This document shows positions 6,996-12,828 of a stretch of 12,828 bases of DNA, in pieces. The number at the start of each line of letters is the position of its first letter. Position 1 is the stretch's first letter. The position numbers and the translations under genes are program-made. This stretch comes from JANOYY01 sp031418035 (GTDB lineage Bacteria > Actinomycetota > Acidimicrobiia > Acidimicrobiales > JANYDT01): contig JANOWU010000126.1 in the NCBI GenBank assembly GCA_031418035.1, positions 1 through 12,828 of the forward strand, written 5' to 3'. A model generated the notes under the pieces. The model worked only from the letters and a program-made list of their open reading frames with translations, was not told the DNA's origin and did no database searches.

Positions 6996-9900
6996 TCGGT
7001 TGATTGTCCGTGGTGCCCGTGAACACAACCTCCGGAACGTTTCGGTGGATCTCCCGAGAGATCGACTGATCGTTTTTACGGGGCTTTCCGGTTCGGGAAA
7101 GTCGAGTCTTGCCTTCGACACGATCTATGCCGAAGGCCAACGTCGCTATGTGGAGAGCCTCAGCGCCTATGCGCGACAGTTCCTCGGCCAAATGGACAAA
7201 CCCGACGTCGATTTCATCGAGGGGCTGTCGCCGGCGATTTCGATCGACCAGAAATCGGCCTCGCGCAACCCTCGTTCAACGGTAGGAACAATCACGGAGG
7301 TCTACGACTACCTGCGGTTGCTCTTCGCCCGGATCGGGATTCAGCATTGCCCGAAGGATGGCGCGCGGGTCGAACGTCAGACGCCACAACAGATTGTCGA
7401 TCGCATCGCGAACTTTCCCGACGGAACTCGATTCCAGGTCATGGCGCCCGTTGTGCGCGGCCGGAAGGGTGAATACCTGGAGCTCTTGGCCGACCTTGCT
7501 CGCCAGGGTTTTGCGCGCGCCAAGATCGACGGCGAGGTGAAGGATCTCACCGAGAAGATCGAACTCGGGAGATACGAGAACCACACCATCTCGGTCATCG
7601 TCGATCGACTGGTTTCGAAGAAGGGGATCGAACGACGTCTGACCGATTCGCTCGAAACGGCTCTGCGTCTCGCCGAAGGCGTGGCCGAGATCGAACTGGT
7701 CTCCACGACCGACGGCTCGGAGCCACAGACATTGATCTTTAGTCAGCACATGGCCTGCCCGATCTGTGAGAGTTCCTACGACGAGCTTGCGCCACGGAGC
7801 TTCTCGTTCAACTCACCTTACGGAGCGTGTACATCGTGCAAAGGCCTGGGCACGAGGTTCGAGGTTGACCCCGAACTTGTGGTGCCCGACACCGACCTCT
7901 CGATCAATCAGGGAGCGATTGCACCGTGGTCGGGGTCGAAGGGCGAATACTTCGCCCGCGTGCTCGAAGCAGTATCCGTCGCGTACGACTTCGACCTCAA
8001 CGCCCCGTGGTCCAAGCTCACCAAAGCTCAACAGAAGGTGTTGCTGCAGGGTACGGGGGGTGTGACGGTTCATGTCGAGTACAAGAACCGCTATGGTCGT
8101 ACGCGCGCATACAACTCGCAGTACGAGGGCGTCGTTCCGTGGATCACCCGACGCCATACCGAAGCCGAAGGCGACTGGTCACGCGAACAGATGGAAGGGT
8201 ACATGCGTGAGGTCGCGTGCCCGGACTGTGGTGGCGCACGGCTCGGCCCCGCCAGCTTGAACGTTTTCATCAACGAGAAGAACATCTTCGACGTCGGCAA
8301 CATGTCGATCGGCGACGCCGCCCTGTTTCTCGCCGGGCTCACCCTTTCGGCTCGTGACCTGATGATTGCGGAACGTGTCGTGAAGGAGGTCAACGAGCGG
8401 ATGAAGTTTCTTCTCGACGTCGGCCTTGATTACCTGTCGCTCAATCGAAGCGCAGCAACGCTGGCGGGAGGCGAAGCGCAGCGAATCCGGCTCGCGTCGC
8501 AGATCGGCAGTGGTCTTGTCGGGGTGTTGTACGTGCTCGATGAACCATCGATCGGGCTGCACCAACGCGACAACCACCGCCTCATCGAGACGATGGTTCG
8601 TCTGCGCGACCTCGGCAACACCGTGATCGTCGTCGAACACGACGAGGACACGATTCGCATCGCCGATCACATCGTCGACATAGGACCCGGCGCCGGAGAA
8701 CACGGGGGCGAGGTGCTGGTCTCGGGGACGTTCGACGATCTCGTCAACGAGCCCCGCAGCATCACCGGCCAGTACATGAGCGGGGTGAAGAAGATTCCGA
8801 TTCCCGCACTTCGTCGACCGGGAAAAGGGCTGTTTCTCACGGTGCGAGGGGCGCGCGAGAACAATCTGCGAAACATCACCGTCGACTTTCCGCTCGGCCA
8901 GTTCGTGGCGGTGACCGGTGTGTCGGGAAGCGGAAAATCGACGCTGGTCAACGACATCTTGCTGGCCAGTTTGATGCAGAAGATCTATCGAGCGAAGACA
9001 GTTCCCGGGCTCCACAAGGGAGTCGACGGAATCGACGCGATCGACAAGGTCATTGCGATCGACCAGTCACCGATCGGTCGGACGCCGCGTTCGAATCCAG
9101 CCACCTATACCGGCGTGTTCGACAACATTCGCAAGCTGTTCTCCACGACGAACGAGGCCAAGGTCCGTGGCTATCAACAGGGCCGGTTCTCGTTCAACGT
9201 GAAAGGCGGTCGCTGTGAGGGATGCGCCGGCGATGGCACGATCAAGATCGAAATGAACTTCCTCCCCGACGTCTACGTGCCGTGCGAGGTTTGCAAGGGT
9301 GCTCGGTACAACCGCGACACCCTCGACATCACGTTCAAGGGAAAGAACATCGCCGAGGTCCTCGACATGCCATGCGAGGAAGCGGTCACGTTCTTCGAGA
9401 ATCAGCCCAATATCGCCCGGCACATGCAAACCCTTTGCGACGTCGGCCTCGGGTACGTCCGCTTGGGTCAGCCCGCGACCACGCTGTCAGGTGGCGAGGC
9501 GCAACGTGTCAAGCTCAGTGCCGAACTCTCCAAGCGATCGACGGGCAAGACCGTGTACGTGCTCGACGAGCCGACCACCGGTCTGCATTTCGAAGACATC
9601 CGTCGGCTGCTCATCGTGCTCTCGCGTCTCGTTGATCAGGGAAACACGGTCCTGGTGATTGAACACAATCTCGACGTCGTGAAGACCGCCGATTGGGTCA
9701 TCGACATGGGTCCCGAGGGCGGAAGCGGTGGCGGTCTGGTGGTGTGCGAGGGCACGCCGGAGCAGGTCGCGCAGCATTCGACCAGTCATACCGCACGCTT
9801 TCTCAAACCGTTGCTCGAGGGGTTTGCGCCGGGAGAGGCATCGCCGACGCGAACGGTCAAGAAGAGTGTTACCGCGAAGGGGGCGATCGCTACTCCAGCG

Positions 9901-10026
9901 AAACCCGTGTCGAAGCCTGAAGTGTCGAAGCCTGCCCTGTCGAAGTCGTCGGTGTCGAAGCCTGTCGTGTCGAAGTCTGCCGTGTCGAAGCCTGCCGTGT
10001 CGAAGTCGTCGAAGGCGCAGGTCTAA
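6988..10026 (+). CDS. uvrA: Excinuclease ABC subunit A (UvrA) with repeat-encoded C-terminal tail
   Basis: Damage-sensing dimeric ABC ATPase of nucleotide excision repair; it loads UvrB at lesions. Two ATPase modules are intact. The first has Walker A at residues 32-39, signature LAGGEAQ at 492-498 (the usual LSGGE serine is alanine here) and Walker B LYVLDE at 514-519. The second has Walker A at 644-651, LSGGEAQ at 833-839 and VYVLDE at 856-861. Zinc modules are complete: C257/C260 with C281/C284, and C743/C746 with C766/C769. The canonical protein ends near FLKPLLE (about residue 944). The remaining ~68 residues are a Lys/Ser/Pro/Val-rich tail made largely of VSKPx/VSKSx pentapeptides, making the protein 1012 aa against the usual 940-970. 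The MSDRLIVRGAREHNL start is typical and ATG 6988 follows a TAATCT element. It is divergent from adaA-alkA and carries a LexA-like box across its start. Confidence 0.98.
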   Translation: MSDRLIVRGAREHNLRNVSVDLPRDRLIVFTGLSGSGKSSLAFDTIYAEGQRRYVESLSAYARQFLGQMDKPDVDFIEGLSPAISIDQKSASRNPRSTVGTITEVYDYLRLLFARIGIQHCPKDGARVERQTPQQIVDRIANFPDGTRFQVMAPVVRGRKGEYLELLADLARQGFARAKIDGEVKDLTEKIELGRYENHTISVIVDRLVSKKGIERRLTDSLETALRLAEGVAEIELVSTTDGSEPQTLIFSQHMACPICESSYDELAPRSFSFNSPYGACTSCKGLGTRFEVDPELVVPDTDLSINQGAIAPWSGSKGEYFARVLEAVSVAYDFDLNAPWSKLTKAQQKVLLQGTGGVTVHVEYKNRYGRTRAYNSQYEGVVPWITRRHTEAEGDWSREQMEGYMREVACPDCGGARLGPASLNVFINEKNIFDVGNMSIGDAALFLAGLTLSARDLMIAERVVKEVNERMKFLLDVGLDYLSLNRSAATLAGGEAQRIRLASQIGSGLVGVLYVLDEPSIGLHQRDNHRLIETMVRLRDLGNTVIVVEHDEDTIRIADHIVDIGPGAGEHGGEVLVSGTFDDLVNEPRSITGQYMSGVKKIPIPALRRPGKGLFLTVRGARENNLRNITVDFPLGQFVAVTGVSGSGKSTLVNDILLASLMQKIYRAKTVPGLHKGVDGIDAIDKVIAIDQSPIGRTPRSNPATYTGVFDNIRKLFSTTNEAKVRGYQQGRFSFNVKGGRCEGCAGDGTIKIEMNFLPDVYVPCEVCKGARYNRDTLDITFKGKNIAEVLDMPCEEAVTFFENQPNIARHMQTLCDVGLGYVRLGQPATTLSGGEAQRVKLSAELSKRSTGKTVYVLDEPTTGLHFEDIRRLLIVLSRLVDQGNTVLVIEHNLDVVKTADWVIDMGPEGGSGGGLVVCEGTPEQVAQHSTSHTARFLKPLLEGFAPGEASPTRTVKKSVTAKGAIATPAKPVSKPEVSKPALSKSSVSKPVVSKSAVSKPAVSKSSKAQV
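9907..10011 (+). repeat. Seven 15-bp tandem repeats encoding the UvrA tail
   Basis: Seven consecutive in-frame 15-bp units of the form gtgtcgaagcctgnn (VSKPx) or gtgtcgaagtcgtcg (VSKSS), beginning at 9907, 9922, 9937, 9952, 9967, 9982 and 9997. Units 2 and 6 are identical. The third begins with ctg (Leu) instead of gtg. The unit length is a multiple of three, so copy-number change would keep the frame. The array ends five codons, including the stop, before the end of uvrA. Confidence 0.95.
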
Positions 10027-10141
10027 CGACGCCGAGACTCGCGAGCCTGGTCGGTTACGGGCCGGGAATCTGATCCATGACGGCAAACCGGAAACTTTTC
10101 TGTGATGCTGTCAGGCGGAAGACGCAGGGTCTTCATCTATG

Positions 10142-10156
10142 AGGGGGAATTTCATG
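10142..10156 (+). promoter_or_regulatory. Shine-Dalgarno deciding the RDD gene start
   Basis: AGGGGG at 10142-10147 lies 6 nt before the ATG at 10154. This favours that ATG over the in-frame ATG at 10139, which would place the purine run inside the coding sequence. It is one of the few clear ribosome binding sites in the window; uvrB, uvrA, uvrC and the crotonase gene lack one. Confidence 0.7.
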
Positions 10157-10630
10157 GCAGACAACTCCATACCCGGCACCGGTCAACTAGCCAGTGTTGG
10201 GCAGCGTGTGGTCGCTCGCATCATCGACGCCATCATCATGGTGCCGATTTTTCTAATACTTATTGGTGGAACGGTTGCGAAATCCTTGAGCGACGATGGC
10301 GACAGCATCAGCACCGGAGCGGCGTTCGCCGGTGGACTCATCGGCGTTGCAATCGGTGCCCTGTACGAGGTGTACATGACATCGCACGGCGGCCAGACCG
10401 TGGGCAAGAAAGTCATGAAGATAAAAATCGTTCGGATGGCCGACGGACAAACGCCAGATCTGAACACGGCGTTCAAACGCTGGTTGCCAAACGCCGTTGG
10501 GATCATCCCCACGATCGGCTCGCCATTGAGTGCCTTGATCGGTATTGCCTCGTTGGTATTGGTGTTCACTGACTCCCGTCGCCAGAGCGTCAACGACAAG
10601 TTCGCCAAAACGGTCGTCGTGGCCGCCTGA
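10154..10630 (+). CDS. RDD-family integral membrane protein
   Basis: Small membrane protein of 158 aa, of unknown biochemical role. RDD-family hallmarks are visible: R18/R22 and D25 in the first helix region (RVVARIIDAIIMVPIFLIL), the loop motif HGGQTVGKKVMKIKIVR from H77 onward, and the C-terminal RRQSVNDKFAKT with D148. Three hydrophobic segments lie at about residues 19-38, 59-75 and 117-139, which is usual for the family. ATG 10154 is chosen because AGGGGG precedes it; ATG 10139 would add five residues. It sits 127 bp after uvrA and 72 bp before uvrC on the same strand, and its stop TGA is in frame with uvrC. Some RDD proteins have been linked to ion or solute transport; nothing here indicates a substrate. 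A link to DNA repair is not supported beyond position. Confidence 0.85.
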   Translation: MADNSIPGTGQLASVGQRVVARIIDAIIMVPIFLILIGGTVAKSLSDDGDSISTGAAFAGGLIGVAIGALYEVYMTSHGGQTVGKKVMKIKIVRMADGQTPDLNTAFKRWLPNAVGIIPTIGSPLSALIGIASLVLVFTDSRRQSVNDKFAKTVVVAA

Positions 10631-10689
10631 CGCAATCGCTTGGTCGGTGGTCGACTTGCCACCGTGCATTCGTAGCTCCTCGTTGCTGG

Positions 10690-10703
10690 CACACTGGCGG
10701 GCG
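10690..10703 (+). promoter_or_regulatory. Weak possible leaderless promoter of uvrC (CACACT)
   Basis: CACACT at 10690-10695 agrees with TAnnnT at the A and last T but not at the first base, and lies 7 nt before the GTG at 10703. The position matches the leaderless geometry seen at uvrB and the crotonase gene, but the match is poor. A transcript beginning at the GTG would lack most of the left arm of the inverted repeat and could not form the hairpin. Confidence 0.25.
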
Positions 10704-10721
10704 TGGTTCAACGCCCGCCAG
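10694..10721. repeat. Perfect inverted repeat spanning the uvrC start codon
   Basis: CTGGCGGGCGT (10694-10704) and ACGCCCGCCAG (10711-10721) are exact reverse complements separated by the 6-nt GGTTCA. The GTG start of uvrC (10703-10705) lies at the end of the left arm. In RNA read through from upstream this would be a very stable hairpin hiding the start codon. In DNA it could be an operator. GCTGGCAC occurs directly on each side (10685-10692 and 10721-10728), and GCCAGCTGGC (10717-10726) is a further 10-bp palindrome. Confidence 0.85.
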
Positions 10722-12619
10722 CTGGCACCATTCCTGAGTCTCCAGGCTCGTACCAGTTTCGTGACGCCGACGGTCGCGTCATCTATGTCGGCAAGGCGAA
10801 GTCGCTCCGTAGCCGCCTGAACAGCTACTTCGGCAATCCGTACCTCCTGCACCCGAAAACCGCGCAGATGGTAGCCACGGCCCACACCGTGGAGTGGATC
10901 ACGGTCGAGACCGAGGTCCAGGCCTTGATGCTCGAATATTCGCTGATCAAGCAGTACCGGCCGCGCTTCAACATTCGTCTTCGTGACGACAAGAGCTATC
11001 CACACCTTGCGATCACGCTGTCCGACGAATGGCCGCGGGCGATGGTCCGGCGAGGGGCGAAAAGCAAAGGCACGAAGTACTTCGGTCCGTATGGCAACGC
11101 CTACGCGATCCGAGAGACACTGGACCTCCTGCTTCGATCGTTCCCGATTCGGACGTGTAGCGACAACAAGTTGAACGCTCATTCCAAGCTGGGGCGTCCG
11201 TGCTTGTTGTTCCACATCGAGAAATGTGCAGGGCCATGTGTCGGTGAAGTCACTGCCGACCAGTACCAGGAAATGGTACGTGAGCTTATTAGCTTTCTGG
11301 ACGGCGAAACCGATCCGCTCATCGACTCGCTCGAAAAGCAGATGCGGGCGTCGGCTGAGGCACTCGAGTTCGAGCGCGCCGCAAGAACACGAGACCGCCT
11401 CATTGCTGTCCGAAAGGCCATCGACAAACAGCAGCTGGTCGCAGAAAAGACCGATGACCTCGACGCCATCGGAATCGTCGACGACGAGCTCGAAGCTGCA
11501 GTCCAAATTTTCTATGTACGCAAAGGAAGGGTCGTCGGACGCAAAGGGTTCATCATCGACAAGGTCGAAGAGCTGAGCCGGCCAGATCTCATCGGCCAGA
11601 TTCTCGAAGAGGTGTACTACGAGGAACCGGCGGCGGGCTACCCGAAGATCGTGCTCCTTCCGGATCTTCCCTCCGATCCGCTGATCTACGAGGAGTTTCT
11701 GGCGTTGCGTCGCAACGAGAGTCGCGACGGTGGCGTTGGGCGAGCAACGGCCCGCGTGGAGCTGCGTGTGCCCGAACGAGGCGAGAAGCGGGAGTTTCTG
11801 GAAAATGTCACCCGCAACGCGAAGGAGGAGTTCACTCGCCACCGGATGCGTCGAAGCGCTGATCACAATGCTCGGGCGAAAGCACTCAACGAGCTGATGG
11901 ACTGGCTTGACCTGCCCGAGGCCCCGCTGCGCATCGAGTGTTACGACAACTCCCACATTCAGGGTACGGACTATGTGTCGTCGATGGTGGTCTTTGAAGA
12001 TGGCCTTCCGAACAAGCGCGAATATCGCCGGTTCAAGGTGCGAGGCAGCGCCGAAGCCGGGCCCGCGGCCAACGATGATTTTGCGGCTATGGCGGAGGTG
12101 CTTACCCGTCGACTCGAGGCGTACCTTCGTGAGCGCGATCAGCCCGTGGAGCAGCGAACCAAGTTCCGTTACCCTCCGAACCTGTTGGTGATCGACGGCG
12201 GCAAGGGCCAGTTGTCGGCCGTCGTCGAAGTTCTCGAACGTTTGGGTCTCGACAGCGAAATCGCCGTGTGCTCGCTGGCCAAGCAGTACGAGGAGGTCTT
12301 CGTGCCCTATCAAAGCGAGCCGATCCGGATTCCGCGCCAGAGCGAGGCTCTCTACCTGTTGCAGCGCCTTCGAGACGAAGCGCACAGATTCGCCATCACC
12401 TTCCACCGCGAGCTGCGCGCGAAGCGTATGACCACGTCGGTTCTCGACGACATCGCCGGGCTCGGTGAGTCACGTCGCAAGCGTCTCACCGCGGAACTCG
12501 GTGGCGTCGCAGCCGTGAAGACTGCCTCACTCGACCAACTCCTTGCCCTCACCTGGCTCCCCAACACAGTCGCCCAGGCGATCCACGAGAAGATCCACGG
12601 ACTTCCTCCCGCCCCCTAA
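10703..12619 (+). CDS. uvrC: Excinuclease ABC subunit C (UvrC)
   Basis: Dual nuclease of nucleotide excision repair: it cuts 3' and then 5' of the lesion on the UvrB-DNA complex. The product is 638 aa, normal for the family. The GIY-YIG domain for 3' incision is N-terminal: PGSYQFRD then VIYVGKAKSLRSRL (V26-Y28-G30-K33). A UVR motif at about 206-241 (LEFERAARTRDRL) contacts UvrB. The RNase H-like domain for 5' incision carries D415 (ECYDNSHIQGTD), D498 (LLVIDGGKGQ) and H561 as likely catalytic residues. Tandem helix-hairpin-helix motifs lie at about 578-635 (LDDIAGLGESRRKRL, LPNTVAQAIHEKI). GTG 10703 is the only reasonable start: an in-frame TAG is at 10673 and the GIY-YIG domain begins within ten residues. 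No Shine-Dalgarno is visible, and the start is embedded in a strong inverted repeat. It lies 72 bp after the RDD gene. Confidence 0.98.
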   Translation: MVQRPPAGTIPESPGSYQFRDADGRVIYVGKAKSLRSRLNSYFGNPYLLHPKTAQMVATAHTVEWITVETEVQALMLEYSLIKQYRPRFNIRLRDDKSYPHLAITLSDEWPRAMVRRGAKSKGTKYFGPYGNAYAIRETLDLLLRSFPIRTCSDNKLNAHSKLGRPCLLFHIEKCAGPCVGEVTADQYQEMVRELISFLDGETDPLIDSLEKQMRASAEALEFERAARTRDRLIAVRKAIDKQQLVAEKTDDLDAIGIVDDELEAAVQIFYVRKGRVVGRKGFIIDKVEELSRPDLIGQILEEVYYEEPAAGYPKIVLLPDLPSDPLIYEEFLALRRNESRDGGVGRATARVELRVPERGEKREFLENVTRNAKEEFTRHRMRRSADHNARAKALNELMDWLDLPEAPLRIECYDNSHIQGTDYVSSMVVFEDGLPNKREYRRFKVRGSAEAGPAANDDFAAMAEVLTRRLEAYLRERDQPVEQRTKFRYPPNLLVIDGGKGQLSAVVEVLERLGLDSEIAVCSLAKQYEEVFVPYQSEPIRIPRQSEALYLLQRLRDEAHRFAITFHRELRAKRMTTSVLDDIAGLGESRRKRLTAELGGVAAVKTASLDQLLALTWLPNTVAQAIHEKIHGLPPAP

Positions 12620-12828
12620 CTCCGACCTGTTGTGGCCGACGAGGGTTGAAAGGCACGACCGTGTCCACTCGATGCAGCTCTTGCGTCCCGTCCACGACAG
12701 GAACCTGGCGCCAACAGGTCAAGCCGTGTTTGCGGAGCAGCTGTATCCATCTCGTTTCCGCAAAGCTCTCCGTAGGAGGCTCGTTCTTACGCAGTTTAAG
12801 AATCTGTCGGATCAAACGGTCGCCTTCG
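12549..12828 (-). pseudogene. Partial, 3'-truncated DUF559-like (Vsr-fold) gene
   Basis: A - strand frame enters at the right edge (its 5' part is outside the window). It reads EGDRLIRQILKLRKNEPPTE, continues SFAETRWIQLLRKHGL, then CWRQVPVVDG and LHRVD. This resembles the start of the C-terminal DUF559 endonuclease-like domain common in actinobacterial hypothetical proteins, where ESxxE is followed by LLRxxGL, a conserved Q, and RVD before a hydrophobic strand and EVDG. Recognisable similarity stops at RVD (12663-12665). The expected I-E-V-D-G segment is missing in all three - strand frames. The open frame continues as low-complexity Arg/Gly sequence to a stop at 12549-12551, inside the end of uvrC. 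I infer a gene whose 3' end was lost or has decayed. TTG at 12815 is an internal codon, not a likely start. Family assignment is by pattern memory only. Confidence 0.45.

Noticed and set aside
9907..10011. CRISPR-like array, or cluster of LexA half-sites, in the uvrA 3' end
   Set aside because: The 15-bp units are contiguous with no spacers and stay in the uvrA frame, so it is a coding minisatellite; TCGAAG is not the LexA half-site TCGAAC and has no paired GTTCGA.
10027..10141. Intrinsic terminator or clear promoter between uvrA and the RDD gene
   Set aside because: CTCGCGAG is a short palindrome without a T-tract, and TGTGATGCT (10101-10109) is only a vague extended -10; neither is strong enough to list.
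10645..10664. Terminator after the RDD gene
   Set aside because: CGGTGG/CCACCG makes only a 6-bp stem with an 8-nt loop and no T-tract follows.
10253..12406. Long open frame (717 codons) on the - strand opposite the RDD gene and uvrC
   Set aside because: It spans two well-supported + strand genes and the gap between them, and its translation matches no family I recognise; it is a codon-bias shadow.
1..12828. Transposon, prophage, toxin-antitoxin or other defence system, tRNA or rRNA
   Set aside because: No transposase, integrase, terminal repeats, tRNA cloverleaf or rRNA-like sequence was recognised on either strand; the only hint of an accessory region is the broken DUF559-like gene at the right edge.

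Overview
The window is a GC-rich bacterial chromosome segment dominated by DNA repair genes. All three nucleotide-excision-repair genes are present (uvrB, uvrA, uvrC, all on the + strand), together with a two-gene alkylation-repair unit on the - strand: an AdaA-AlkA fusion followed by an O6-methylguanine methyltransferase. Three kinds of evidence point to an actinobacterium. The UvrB Walker A segment (GKSATIAWLIE) resembles the mycobacterial form. The AdaA-AlkA fusion followed by ogt has the same order as the Mycobacterium tuberculosis alkA-ogt pair. Several start codons sit 6-9 nt behind a TAnnnT -10 hexamer, as in leaderless actinobacterial genes. A lineage such as Acidimicrobiia is a guess; the sequence does not prove it.

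Layout, left to right. Positions 1-159: uvrB promoter region with a 6-bp dyad and a -10 hexamer placed for a leaderless start. 160-2253: uvrB. 2330-3910: polytopic membrane protein resembling the DUF6056/GT-C-like family. 3931-4755: crotonase-fold (enoyl-CoA hydratase/isomerase family) protein, also probably leaderless, with one of the two usual catalytic glutamates replaced. 4797-5336 (-): ogt. 5378-6925 (-): adaA-alkA fusion. 6926-6987: a short divergent intergenic region with overlapping -10 elements and a near-consensus LexA (SOS) box that runs into the uvrA start codon. 6988-10026: uvrA, with a lysine/serine-rich C-terminal tail encoded by seven 15-bp tandem repeats. 10154-10630: RDD-family membrane protein. 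10703-12619: uvrC, whose GTG start lies inside a perfect 11-bp inverted repeat. 12620-12828: the truncated or decayed end of a DUF559-like (Vsr-fold) gene on the - strand, running off the right edge.

UvrA and UvrB form the damage-recognition complex and UvrC makes both incisions, so the whole UvrABC incision machine is encoded within about 12.5 kb, with base-lesion repair (AlkA glycosylase) and direct reversal (Ogt, Ada methyl transfer) divergently transcribed from the same control region as uvrA. I do not see a CRISPR array, prophage, transposon or new defence system. The most informative signals are regulatory and structural: the LexA box over the uvrA start, the hairpin over the uvrC start, the repeat-encoded UvrA tail and the broken gene at the right edge.
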